A stretch of 64,000 bases of DNA, taken from NCBI RefSeq assembly GCF_014649815.1, contig NZ_BMTT01000008.1, positions 237,174 through 301,173 on the forward strand. The letters are read 5' to 3'. The notes beneath the pieces are model-generated. The model had not been told where the DNA came from and ran no database searches. It was given only the letters and a program-made list of their open reading frames with translations. Positions 44,905 to 53,259 of this stretch are shown here, in pieces. The stretch comes from Streptomyces mutabilis (GTDB lineage: Bacteria; Actinomycetota; Actinomycetes; Streptomycetales; Streptomycetaceae). A program made the position numbers and the translations under genes. The stretch's first letter is position 1; every line of letters begins with the position of its first letter.

Positions 44905-45126
44905 ATGACCGTCGACCCGACCGACCCCGAGACCTTCGACGACGAGGCGCCGGAAGCGGAGGAGTTCGACGTCGAGGCACCGGACGCCGACGCCGCCGAG
45001 CAGAAGGCGGACATCGCACCGGAGCGCGACGATCCGCTCACCGGTCACGAACCGGACCGCGCCAACGAGGCCGACCTGGCGGAGCAGGCCCGGGTCGTCT
45101 CGCACGACGAGGACGACTACCGGTGA
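44905..45126 (+). CDS. 73-residue highly acidic small protein
   Basis: ATG 44905 has AAGGGAG about 8 nt upstream. The protein is mostly Asp, Glu and Ala (DEAPEAEEFDVEAPDADAAE) with the tail ARVVSHDEDDYR, probably intrinsically disordered. No domain is recognised. It precedes the TetR gene by 214 bp on the same strand; no evidence of coupling. Confidence 0.75.
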   Translation: MTVDPTDPETFDDEAPEAEEFDVEAPDADAAEQKADIAPERDDPLTGHEPDRANEADLAEQARVVSHDEDDYR

Positions 45127-45275
45127 GCGGCCGGTACGGCCGCGGATCAGCGGCGAAAGACTCGCCGAGCAGGAAGGAGGGTGATTTCTGCCCGGCCCGA
45201 ACCCTTTTGAAACCAGTTGTGCGACTTTCGCCACCGTCCGGTCCGTGAAATTCTGCGCTCGCACCGCACACACCG

Positions 45276-45295
45276 CGGTTACCGAAAAGTACGAT
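45276..45295 (+). promoter_or_regulatory. Candidate promoter/operator of the TetR gene
   Basis: CGGTTACCG palindrome (45276-45284) followed by TACGAT (45290-45295), a -10-like hexamer, about 46 bp before the TetR start. The overlap of a palindrome and a -10 box fits autorepression, but both are short. Confidence 0.35.
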
Positions 45296-45340
45296 GGCGA
45301 CGCGGCGCACACCGCACGAGGACGACTTATGGGAGGCGGC

Positions 45341-45982
45341 GTGACAGCCATCGAGCAGACAGAGGCGGTACGCCCGCGGGGCACACGCCTTCCCCGCCGA
45401 GCCCGACGCAACCAGCTGCTGGGCGCCGCACAGGAAGTATTCGTGGCCCAGGGTTACCACGCGGCCGCGATGGACGACATCGCCGAGCGGGCCGGCGTCA
45501 GCAAGCCGGTGCTCTACCAGCACTTCCCCGGCAAGCTCGACCTCTACCTCGCCCTGCTGGACCAGCACTGCGAGGCCCTCATCCAGTCCGTGCGGCACGC
45601 GCTCGCGTCGACGACCGACAACAAGCAGCGCGTCCGGGCGACGATGGACGCCTACTTCGCGTACGTCGAGGACGACGGCGGCGCCTTCCGCCTGGTCTTC
45701 GAGTCGGACCTGACCAACGAACCGGCCGTGCGCGAGCGCGTCGACAAGGTCACCAACGAGTGCGCCGAGGCCATCTGCGACGTCATCGCCGAGGACACCG
45801 GCCTCTCGCGGGCCGAGTCGATGCTTCTGGCCTCCGGGCTGGGCGGCCTCGCCCAGGTCGTGGCCCGCTCGTGGCTGCACAGTGACCGCAGCGTGCCGCG
45901 CGACCAAGCGGTGCAGTTGCTGACTTCGCTCGCCTGGCGGGGCATCGCCGGCTTCCCGCTGCACGGCACCGAGCAGCACTGA
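45341..45982 (+). CDS. TetR-family transcriptional regulator
   Basis: 213 residues with an N-terminal helix-turn-helix (RNQLLGAAQEVFVAQGYHAA then MDDIAERAGVSKPVLYQHFPGK) and a C-terminal ligand domain. GTG 45341 has GGGAGG upstream and gives the conserved start VTAIEQTE; the in-frame ATG 45329 is an alternative. It matches Rv3208 in position beside DUF3107. Target genes are unknown; an operator-like palindrome lies in its own promoter region. Confidence 0.92.
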   Translation: MTAIEQTEAVRPRGTRLPRRARRNQLLGAAQEVFVAQGYHAAAMDDIAERAGVSKPVLYQHFPGKLDLYLALLDQHCEALIQSVRHALASTTDNKQRVRATMDAYFAYVEDDGGAFRLVFESDLTNEPAVRERVDKVTNECAEAICDVIAEDTGLSRAESMLLASGLGGLAQVVARSWLHSDRSVPRDQAVQLLTSLAWRGIAGFPLHGTEQH

Positions 45983-46138
45983 CCGGCAGGACGGCGGGAC
46001 GCACGCGACTCCTGTTCCCGTCGGGTGTTCGCTCCTGGCGTTCTCCGGCGCAGCGTGTACGTCCCCTCACCGGGCTAATGTGTGCTGGGTACAGCGCGGA
46101 AGATCGCGCACTTCACTGACCGTCGGAGGGACATAGCC

Positions 46139-46366
46139 GTGGAGGTCAAGATCGGCGTGCAGCACGCGCCCCGCGAGATCGTTCTGGAGAGCGGTCAGAG
46201 TGCCGAGGAGGTCGAGCGTGTGGTGGCCGAGGCACTGGCCGGCAAGTCTCAGCTGCTGAGCCTCGTGGACGAACACGGCCGCAAGGTCCTGGTGCCGGCC
46301 GACCGTCTCGCCTACATCGAGATCGGCGAGCCGTCCCCGCGAAAGGTGGGCTTCGGCGCGCTGTAG
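46139..46366 (+). CDS. DUF3107 protein
   Basis: 75-residue protein (VEVKIGVQHAPREIVLE, then DEHGRKVLVPADRLAYIEIG), a short actinobacterial family matching Rv3208A. GTG 46139 has GGAGGG 9-14 nt upstream. It is small, cytoplasmic and of unknown function. A strong hairpin terminator follows. Confidence 0.88.
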   Translation: MEVKIGVQHAPREIVLESGQSAEEVERVVAEALAGKSQLLSLVDEHGRKVLVPADRLAYIEIGEPSPRKVGFGAL

Positions 46367-46391
46367 CCGGCGGACGACGGACGAAGACGGA

Positions 46392-46422
46392 GGGGCCCGG
46401 CGGTGAGTCACCGCCGGGCCCC
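46392..46422. terminator. Terminator after DUF3107
   Basis: GGGGCCCGGCGG (46392-46403) pairs with CCGCCGGGCCCC (46411-46422) over a 7-nt loop, 25 bp after the stop. Confidence 0.8.
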
Positions 46423-46631
46423 ACCGTGCTTTCGGCGAGCCGTCCGTACTTCCGGCGACCCGTCCCGCACTCCCCACAGCCTCCGCGTACTGTCTTCCGA
46501 CCCGCCTCCCGCACTTCGCGCGCGCGGTTGGAGCACAGTTCACCCACAGGGGGAGGATTGCATTCCGCAGGTCAGGGGTAAGACGGCTGTGACCGTTTCG
46601 GGCGGGCCGGCCGCGTGGGAGGGACCCCGAC

Positions 46632-46901
46632 ATGCTCTTGGAAGCGCTCAGCGCCACGATCCTCGGCCTCGCCCTGGCGTGGGCCGCCGCCCACCGTCTG
46701 TCACATCGGCTCCCGGACCGCGTCCTGGTCCTGCCGACGGGCATCGCCGGGGCCCTCTCCGGGGCGTTCGTCACGCACACCGCACTGGGCGCCGGCGGTC
46801 TCCTGCTTGTTCTGCTGGGTTCGGCGGCCCTCTCCGCGGCCTCGGTGTCCCTGCTGCTGCGCCCCGCGGCGGGACTCCGCCGACGCTCGGCGACCGCCTG
46901 A
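46632..46901 (+). CDS. 89-residue small membrane protein
   Basis: ATG 46632 follows GGGAGGGA. Hydrophobic helices LLEALSATILGLALAWAAAH and GGLLLVLLGSAALSAASVSL flank a turn-rich stretch; the tail is basic. Topology suggests two membrane segments. No family recognised. Position near DUF3107 matches Rv3209 only loosely. Confidence 0.75.
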   Translation: MLLEALSATILGLALAWAAAHRLSHRLPDRVLVLPTGIAGALSGAFVTHTALGAGGLLLVLLGSAALSAASVSLLLRPAAGLRRRSATA

Positions 46902-47020
46902 GCACCGGTCGGCCGCTCAGTCCGACGGGCTGAGCACCCCGCGACCTCACCCCGCACGCGTGCGGGACCCACACCGCGCGTGGACCCACGCCGAGCGGCA
47001 CGGGCCCTGTCGGCCGAGGG

Positions 47021-47785
47021 TCAGGCCGCCAGCCCGAGAGCCGCCATCCGCTTGGTGTGGGCCTCGGTGATCCGGGAGAACATCCTGCCGACCTCGGCGA
47101 GGTCGAAACCGTCCGCGACGCCGCCCACGAGCATCGTCGAGAGGGCGTCCCGGTCGGCGACCACCCGCTGGGACTGGGACAGCGCCTCGCCCATCAGCCG
47201 CCGTGCCCACAGCGCGAGCCGCCCGCCCACGCGCGGGTCCGCGTCGATCGCGGCGCGCACCTTCTCCACGGCGAAACCGGCGTGCCCGGTGTCGTCGAGC
47301 ACCGCCAGCACCAGTTCGCGGGTGTCGGAGTCGAGACGGGCGGCGACCTCGCGGTAGAAGTCACTGGCGATGGAATCGCCGACGTAGGCCTTGACGAGCC
47401 CCTCCAGCCAGTCGGAGGGGGCGGTCTGCTTGTGGAAGCCGTCGTAGGCGGACACGAACGGCTCCATCGCCGCCGTCGGCTCCTCACCGATCTCGGCGAG
47501 CCGGTCGCGCAGCCGCTCGAAGTGGTGGAACTCCGCCGACGCCATCTTCGCCAGCTCCGCCTTGTCCGCCAGCGTGGGCGCCAGCTTGGCGTCCTCCGCG
47601 AGCCGCTCGAACGCCGCCAGCTCGCCGTACGCGAGTGCGCCGAGGAGGTCCACGACCGCGGCACGGTATTGCGGATCGGCGGCGGCCGTCGTCCAGTCCT
47701 GGGCGGCTACTCCGGTGGCACCGGCGGTACCGGTGGTGTCGGCGGGGGCTTCTGCGGCGTTGCCAGGCTTGTCAGAGCTCGTCAT
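47021..47785 (-). CDS. Ferritin-like fold protein (MiaE-like, Rv3210c type)
   Basis: 254 residues from ATG 47785. The helical core carries the ferritin-like ligand residues in YGELAAFERLAED, ASAEFHHFERLRDRLAE and VLDDTGHAGFAVEKV, consistent with a di-iron site. It belongs to the MiaE_2/ferritin-like group seen beside rhlE in actinobacteria. An enzymatic role in tRNA hydroxylation is a family-level suggestion, not shown. The first 40 residues are low complexity. Divergent from the helicase gene. Confidence 0.85.
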   Translation of the reverse strand: MTSSDKPGNAAEAPADTTGTAGATGVAAQDWTTAAADPQYRAAVVDLLGALAYGELAAFERLAEDAKLAPTLADKAELAKMASAEFHHFERLRDRLAEIGEEPTAAMEPFVSAYDGFHKQTAPSDWLEGLVKAYVGDSIASDFYREVAARLDSDTRELVLAVLDDTGHAGFAVEKVRAAIDADPRVGGRLALWARRLMGEALSQSQRVVADRDALSTMLVGGVADGFDLAEVGRMFSRITEAHTKRMAALGLAA

Positions 47786-47910
47786 GCAGCGCACAATAGC
47801 CCGCCCTCCGCCTGCCGTAAGGTCCCCGGTCCACCCTGGCCGACCCTCCTCGACCAGTGTGACGACGACTACGTGACCGAATCGGCCATCGCGTGTGCGC
47901 GAATCCGGGG

Positions 47911-47916
47911 TATGGT
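47911..47916 (+). promoter_or_regulatory. Candidate -10 box for the DEAD-box helicase gene
   Basis: TATGGT, about 190 bp upstream of the proposed start; no clear -35. A leader of this length would be consistent with post-transcriptional control, as seen for other cold- and stress-responsive helicases. Confidence 0.35.
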
Positions 47917-48102
47917 GGTAATGCGCCTGCCGAGTATGTGACGTACGGGTACGTGACTTCGTCGGGCCGCACGCATGAGGATGCCCGGTCGGTGGCCCGA
48001 TCGGCTCCGACCCGACAGCCCTCCCGCCGTACGCCACGCCGCGTACGGAGTCCGGAGGGGGACCCTCAGTGGTACGAGCGCTGGAGCGTCGACAGAGGTC
48101 CC

Positions 48103-50772
48103 GTGTCCTACGGCTCACCCGTAAGGCAGCCGACGTCCCCGACACGGTCCGGCACGACCCGCGCGCTCGCCTCGCACCACGCACACAGAAGAGGCAGCAC
48201 CCTGACTACGACGTTCCGATCCCTCGGGATCCTCCCCGAGACCGCCGAAGCCCTTGAAGCCGTCGGCATCATCAGTCCCTTCCCCATCCAGGAGATGACG
48301 CTCCCCGTGGCCCTGTCGGGCAAGGACGTCATCGGCCAGGCCAAGACCGGCACCGGCAAGACGCTGGGCTTCGGCCTCCCGCTCCTCGACCGCGTGACCG
48401 TCCCCGCCGACGTCGAGGCGGGCCGCGCCGCGCCCGAGGCCCTGACCGACGCCCCGCAGGCCCTCGTCGTCGTCCCGACGCGCGAGCTGTGCCAGCAGGT
48501 CACCAACGACCTCCTGACCGCCGGCAAGGTCCGCAACGTGCGCGTCACCGCGATCTACGGCGGCCGTGCCTACGAGCCGCAGGTGGAGGCCCTGAAGAAG
48601 GGCGTCGACGTGGTCGTCGGCACCCCGGGCCGCCTGCTGGACCTCGCGGGCCAGAAGAAGCTCGACCTCAAGCACATCAAGTCGCTCGTCCTCGACGAGG
48701 CCGACGAGATGCTCGACCTGGGTTTCCTGCCCGACGTCGAGAAGATCATCAACATGCTGCCGGTCCGCCGCCAGACCATGCTGTTCTCGGCCACCATGCC
48801 GGGTGCGGTCATCGGGCTGGCCCGCCGTTACATGTCGCAGCCGACGCACATCTCGGCCACCTCGCCGGACGACGCGGGCGCGACGGTCGCGAACACGAAG
48901 CAGTACATCTACCGCGCGCACAACATGGACAAGCCCGAGATGGTGGCGCGCATACTGCAGGCCGAGGGCCGGGGCCTGGCCATGGTCTTCTGCCGCACCA
49001 AGCGCACGGCGGCCGACCTGGCCGACCAGCTCAAGCAGCGCGGCTTCGCCTCCGGCGCGGTCCACGGCGACCTCGGCCAGGGCGCCCGTGAGCAAGCGCT
49101 GCGCGCCTTCCGCAACGGCAAGGTGGACGTGCTCGTCTGCACCGACGTGGCCGCCCGCGGCATCGACGTCGAAGGCGTGACGCACGTCATCAACTACCAG
49201 TCGCCGGAAGAGGAGAAGACGTACCTGCACCGTATCGGCCGCACCGGCCGCGCGGGCGCCAAGGGTACGGCGATCACGCTGGTCGACTGGGACGACATCC
49301 CCCGCTGGCAGCTGATCAACAAGGCGCTGCAGCTGGACTTCAACGACCCGCCGGAGACCTACTCCACCTCCCCGCACCTGTACACGGACCTCGGCATCCC
49401 CGAGGGCACCAAGGGTGTGCTGCCGCGCGCGGAGCGCACCCGTGCCGGGCTCGACGCGGAGGAGCTGGAGGACCTGGGCGAGCCGGGCGGCCGCGGTGGC
49501 CGCACGCGCGGCGACCGGGGTGGCCGTGGCGGCCGGGACGAGTCCCGTTCCACCGACCGCGAGCGTTCGTCCGGTACGCCGCGGCGCCGCCGCCGGATGC
49601 GCGGCGGGGCTCCGGTGGACGCCGACGCCTCCGCGACCGACGCTCCCGAGGCCGTGACCGGCGGTGCGGACCACGCCGCCGACGTCGGCCCGGACGCCGC
49701 CCAGGGACCCCGTACGCTGCGCCGCCGACGCCGTACTCGCGGTGGAGAGCCGGCTCAGCGGCCGGTGACGTCCGCGACGGCCGACGCTCCCGCGGCTCCG
49801 GCCGTGGCGGACCCCGGGCTCGCGGTGTCCGAAACGGCGGAGGCCACGGAGGCTCCCGCGAAGCCGCGCCGCCGCCGCACCCGCAAGTCGGCCGAGCCGC
49901 AGGCCACCGCGCTCGAGACCACTCCGGTGGTCGAGCCGGCGGTCGTCGAAGCCGCTCCGGTGGCCGAGGCCACGGTGGAGAAGCCGCGCCGCCGCACCCG
50001 CAAGGCCGCGACCACGGCCGCGGAGACGGCGGTCGACACGGCGGAGGCGGCGACCGAGGCCGCGACCGCGCCGACGGAGGCGAAGCCGCGCCGCGCCCGC
50101 AAGACGGCCGCCACGACGGCAGCGGTCGCCACCGACACGGCCGAGGCCACCGAGACCGCGGTCCAGTCTCCGGAAACCGCCGAGGCCAAGCCCCGACGCA
50201 CCCGGAAGACGGCCGCCACCAAGGCGGAGACCGCCGCCGACACGGCCGAGGCCACGGAAACCAAGCCCCGCCGCCGCACCCGCAAGACCGCGGCAGCCAC
50301 CGAAGGCACCGAGGCCACCGCCGAGGTCCCGGCCCAGTCGGCACAGGAGCCGGAGGCGGCCGAGGCGAAGCCGCGCCGTACCCGCAAGACGGCCGCCGCG
50401 AAGACGGAGGCGGCCCTCGACTCGGCCGAGGCCACGGAGGCCAAACCCCGACGCACCCGGAAGACGGCCGCCACCAAGGCGGAGACCGCCGCCGACACGG
50501 CCGAGGCCACGGAAACCAAGCCCCGCCGCCGCACCCGCAAGACCGCGGCGGCCACCGAAGGCACCGAAGTCACCGCGGGCATCCCCGCCCAGTCGGCACA
50601 GGAGCCGGAGGCCGCACCGCGGCGCCGGACCCGTAAGACCGCGGCCGCGGCGGAGGCGCCCGCGGAGGCCGCCGCCGACACGGCCGAGGCCAAGCCGAAG
50701 GCCCGGCGCACCCGCAAGACGGCCGTGGCCGCGACGCGTCCCGCGGCTTCCCCGGAGTCCGGCGAGAGCTGA
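48103..50772 (+). CDS. rhlE: DEAD-box RNA helicase (RhlE-like) with repeat-rich basic tail
   Basis: 889 residues from GTG 48103, or 856 from CTG 48202, which has AAGAGG 7 nt upstream and starts LTTTFRSLGILPE, the conserved family N-terminus. Helicase motifs: FPIQE, AKTGTGKT, VVPTRELC, LDEADEM, FSATMPG, VHGDLGQGAREQALRAF and HRIGRTGRAG. After about residue 450 the tail is low complexity: RGG-type Gly/Arg runs, then repeated KPRRTRKTAA units separated by acidic Ala/Thr/Glu spacers, likely RNA-binding. Matches Rv3211 by position. Role in RNA remodelling, probably stress related. Terminator follows. Confidence 0.9.
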   Translation: MSYGSPVRQPTSPTRSGTTRALASHHAHRRGSTLTTTFRSLGILPETAEALEAVGIISPFPIQEMTLPVALSGKDVIGQAKTGTGKTLGFGLPLLDRVTVPADVEAGRAAPEALTDAPQALVVVPTRELCQQVTNDLLTAGKVRNVRVTAIYGGRAYEPQVEALKKGVDVVVGTPGRLLDLAGQKKLDLKHIKSLVLDEADEMLDLGFLPDVEKIINMLPVRRQTMLFSATMPGAVIGLARRYMSQPTHISATSPDDAGATVANTKQYIYRAHNMDKPEMVARILQAEGRGLAMVFCRTKRTAADLADQLKQRGFASGAVHGDLGQGAREQALRAFRNGKVDVLVCTDVAARGIDVEGVTHVINYQSPEEEKTYLHRIGRTGRAGAKGTAITLVDWDDIPRWQLINKALQLDFNDPPETYSTSPHLYTDLGIPEGTKGVLPRAERTRAGLDAEELEDLGEPGGRGGRTRGDRGGRGGRDESRSTDRERSSGTPRRRRRMRGGAPVDADASATDAPEAVTGGADHAADVGPDAAQGPRTLRRRRRTRGGEPAQRPVTSATADAPAAPAVADPGLAVSETAEATEAPAKPRRRRTRKSAEPQATALETTPVVEPAVVEAAPVAEATVEKPRRRTRKAATTAAETAVDTAEAATEAATAPTEAKPRRARKTAATTAAVATDTAEATETAVQSPETAEAKPRRTRKTAATKAETAADTAEATETKPRRRTRKTAAATEGTEATAEVPAQSAQEPEAAEAKPRRTRKTAAAKTEAALDSAEATEAKPRRTRKTAATKAETAADTAEATETKPRRRTRKTAAATEGTEVTAGIPAQSAQEPEAAPRRRTRKTAAAAEAPAEAAADTAEAKPKARRTRKTAVAATRPAASPESGES
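50191..50549. repeat. In-frame 104-bp exact direct repeat, 255 bp apart, in the rhlE tail
   Basis: Bases 50191-50294 recur exactly at 50446-50549 (offset 255, a multiple of three). Homology continues after one mismatch. The unit encodes PRRTRKTAATKAETAADTAE and onward. Shorter KPRR(T/A)RK units are scattered between the two copies. Confidence 0.85.
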
Positions 50773-50792
50773 TCCACGCCGCCTCACCGAAC

Positions 50793-50831
50793 CGTCGGCC
50801 CGGCCCGCCACCCACGCGGGCCGGGCCGACG
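50793..50831. terminator. Terminator after rhlE
   Basis: 15-bp perfect inverted repeat (CGTCGGCCCGGCCCG, 50793-50807; complement 50817-50831), loop 9 nt, 21 bp after the stop. Confidence 0.85.
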
Positions 50832-50973
50832 GCGTGCCCCCGCCGACCAGGCACCTCACGCACGCGACCACCCGGCACCCCGCGCACACCCACCCGGCCC
50901 CGGAGATTTCTCCCCACCGCCCGCCTGCTCACCCGCACCGCCCCGGCCCCGCGCCGCCCGATAGCCTCTGCCC

Positions 50974-51864
50974 GTGAGCAGGAACGCCGCCTTCACCCCA
51001 CCCTCCGACGCCCGCGCGTACCGGCTGCGTACCGAGCGCGGAGAGTTCGCCGTCGTCGACTCGCCCGTGGGCAACGGAATCGAGGCGCGGGGAACGGTGC
51101 TGATGCTGCCCGGGTTCACGGGCAGCAAGGAGGACTTCACGCTGCTGCACGAACCGCTCGGGAGGCGCGGGTACCGTACGGTCGCGGTGGACGGGCGGGG
51201 ACAGTACGAGTCCGACGGACCCGAGCACGACGAGACCGTCTACGCTCAGGCCGAGCTGGCCCGGGACGTGCTCGCGCAGGCCGCCGCCCTCGGGACGCGG
51301 GTACATCTCCTCGGGCACTCCCTGGGCGGCCAGATCGCGCGGGCGGCCGTCCTCCTCGACCACGCCCCCTTCGTCTCGCTCACGCTGATGTCCTCGGGCC
51401 CCGCGCGGATCTCCGTCTCCCAGCAGCAGCGGGTGAAGCTGCTGCGCGACGCGCTCGAGACCATGACGATGGCCGAGGTCTGGCGGGTGATCCAGGCCAT
51501 GGGACCGCCCGAGGAGGTCGGCGCCCCCGCCCCCGCCCACGGCCCGGAGGACCCGGAACGACTGCGCGACCGCTGGCTGGGCACGAGGCCGGCCCAGCTG
51601 CTGGCCACCGGACGGCAGCTGTGCACCGAGCCGGACAGGGTCGCCGAACTCGCCGCCACGCCACTGCCCTGCCACGTCCTGTCGGGTGCCTACGACGACA
51701 CCTGGCCGGTCCCCCTCCTGGACGAGATGGCCGTACGGCTCGACGCGCGCCGGACCGTGATCGGCGGAGCCGAGCACTCCCCCAACACCGACCAGCCCCT
51801 GCGGACCGCCCGCGCCCTCGCCGGCTTCTGGGACGACGTCGCCCCGCGGCCGGACGCCCCCTAG
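50974..51864 (+). CDS. Alpha/beta hydrolase
   Basis: 296 residues. LPGFTGSKEDFTLLHEPLGRR gives the oxyanion loop; the nucleophile is Ser116 in GHSLGGQIA, followed by DDTWPVPLLDEM (acid) and GGAEHSPNTDQP (His). GTG 50974 has TAGCCT six bases upstream and no ribosome-binding site, so transcript and translation start may coincide. The stop TAG and the stop of the convergent NYN gene share the bases CTAG. Substrate unknown. Confidence 0.88.
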   Translation: MSRNAAFTPPSDARAYRLRTERGEFAVVDSPVGNGIEARGTVLMLPGFTGSKEDFTLLHEPLGRRGYRTVAVDGRGQYESDGPEHDETVYAQAELARDVLAQAAALGTRVHLLGHSLGGQIARAAVLLDHAPFVSLTLMSSGPARISVSQQQRVKLLRDALETMTMAEVWRVIQAMGPPEEVGAPAPAHGPEDPERLRDRWLGTRPAQLLATGRQLCTEPDRVAELAATPLPCHVLSGAYDDTWPVPLLDEMAVRLDARRTVIGGAEHSPNTDQPLRTARALAGFWDDVAPRPDAP

Positions 51865-52757
51865 TACTGCGCCCGCAGGTGCTCCCAGAAGCCGTCCCGC
51901 AGCGCCCGCCGCAGGTCCGCCTGGCCGCGCAGCGAGTACTGCAGCAGTCCCTCGGCCCCGACCAGCAGGTCCTGGTCCACCGAGCCGGGGAGGTAGGGGT
52001 GGCCGGGGAGGAGTTCCACCAGTGACTCGCGGCCCCGGGCGGCCAGCCACTTCGCCGCGATCTGCGCGCCGACGAAACGGACGTCCTCGCGGGCGGGGCG
52101 GGCGGCGCCCGTCGCCTCGTAGCCCTGGGCCGTGCGCCGGGAGACGTACGGCTTGCAGAAGTCGAGGTCGAAGGTGCGCTGGCTGTCGACCTCCCACAGC
52201 AGGGGGTCGGCCTGATTGCGGCCCTCGGGCGCCTCGATCCCCCACAGGTGGACGCGGGCGCCGTAGCCCTGGGCGGCCTCGACCGCCGACACCAGGTCCT
52301 CGTCGCCGCCGAGCAGGGCGACGTCGCTGATAGCGCGGTGCCGGGCGAGGGACTCCAGGTCGGAGCGGATGAGGGAGTCGACGCCCTTCTGCTGGTTGTT
52401 GGCGTTGAGGTTGCCCAGGCGGACCTTCACGTCCGGCAGCTCGGCGATGGACTGCTGCTCCGCGGTGTGGATGCGACGCCGGGCGCCGTCGTACCAGTAG
52501 ACCCGCAGGAGGCGGCTGTCCGCGAAGATCGTGCGCGCCTTGTCGATGAGCGCCTCGATCAGACCCTCGGCGTCCAGGTCGAAGGCCCGGCGGTCCTCGG
52601 TCCCGGCCACCAGACGCCCCGCCGCCGCGTAGAGGTACCCGGCATCGACGAAGATCGCGTGGGTCGAAGGCGTTTTGGCCACCTCGGCGAGCATGCGCTG
52701 GAGCAGCTCGTTGGTGCGATCGATGCGGGCGTTCAGGGTGGCGAGGTCGTCGTTCAT
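51861..52757 (-). CDS. NYN-domain (PIN-like) nuclease-family protein
   Basis: 298 residues. The NYN core shows acidic active-site residues in AIFVDAGYLY, NNQQKGVDSLIRSDLE and ALLGGDEDLVSAV, expected to coordinate a metal for RNA cleavage. An N-terminal helical region (LNARIDRTNELLQRM) and a C-terminal helical part (FLDFCKPYVSRR onward) flank it. ATG 52757 has GGAAGG upstream. Cytoplasmic; may act in RNA processing, target unknown. Tail-to-tail with the hydrolase gene. Confidence 0.87.
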   Translation of the reverse strand: MNDDLATLNARIDRTNELLQRMLAEVAKTPSTHAIFVDAGYLYAAAGRLVAGTEDRRAFDLDAEGLIEALIDKARTIFADSRLLRVYWYDGARRRIHTAEQQSIAELPDVKVRLGNLNANNQQKGVDSLIRSDLESLARHRAISDVALLGGDEDLVSAVEAAQGYGARVHLWGIEAPEGRNQADPLLWEVDSQRTFDLDFCKPYVSRRTAQGYEATGAARPAREDVRFVGAQIAAKWLAARGRESLVELLPGHPYLPGSVDQDLLVGAEGLLQYSLRGQADLRRALRDGFWEHLRAQY

Positions 52758-53041
52758 CGCCTTCCATTGTCCCGGCGGTCACGCTGCGAACACAACCGGT
52801 CCCGGTCAGTCTCGTTCGCGCATCCATCGCACCCGTCGCTCGTGCGTCGATCAACGCGCGCGTCCATCACTCGCGCATCAAGACTTACCTGTCAGTAATT
52901 AGCCGTTCGAAAAATTTCCTTAGCGTAGGGAATGTTTGTAACACGCAGCCCGTTGACTATGAACGACTCCCCGGGCACCGACGACCCGGGAGCCGCACCA
53001 GTAGTTCTCCTCAGGAGGATGACCAGATCAAGGGAGAGGCC

Positions 53042-53194
53042 ATGCGCTTTGAAGTCATGCGACTCGACGACGTCGACGGAACCCCCGTGGACACGACCGT
53101 CGTGGACGCCGCCTCTGTGAACCGCATCGTTCAGCAGGCCGCCGCCATCGGGCAGCGCCTGTGGATCCGCCCCGCCGACACCGCGGCCTTGTAG
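53042..53194 (+). CDS. 50-residue conserved small protein
   Basis: ATG 53042 follows AGGGAGAGG. MRFEVMRLDDVDGTPVDTTV then ASVNRIVQQAAAIGQRLWIR reads as a beta hairpin followed by a helix. No domain recognised; I believe it is widespread in Streptomyces, to be checked. The 284-bp region before it is AT-rich for this genome (around 52.89-52.95 kb), which suggests a regulated promoter. A strong hairpin follows. Confidence 0.8.
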   Translation: MRFEVMRLDDVDGTPVDTTVVDAASVNRIVQQAAAIGQRLWIRPADTAAL

Positions 53195-53213
53195 CGCGGA
53201 CACCCGCACACAC

Positions 53214-53249
53214 CGGGGCTCCCGCACGGAATGCCGTGCGGGGGCCCCG
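53214..53249. terminator. Terminator between the 50-residue protein and marC
   Basis: 16-bp arms CGGGGCTCCCGCACGG (53214-53229) and CCGTGCGGGGGCCCCG (53234-53249), one wobble pair, 4-nt loop; lies between convergent genes. Confidence 0.8.
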
Positions 53250-53259
53250 TTCGTCGTAC

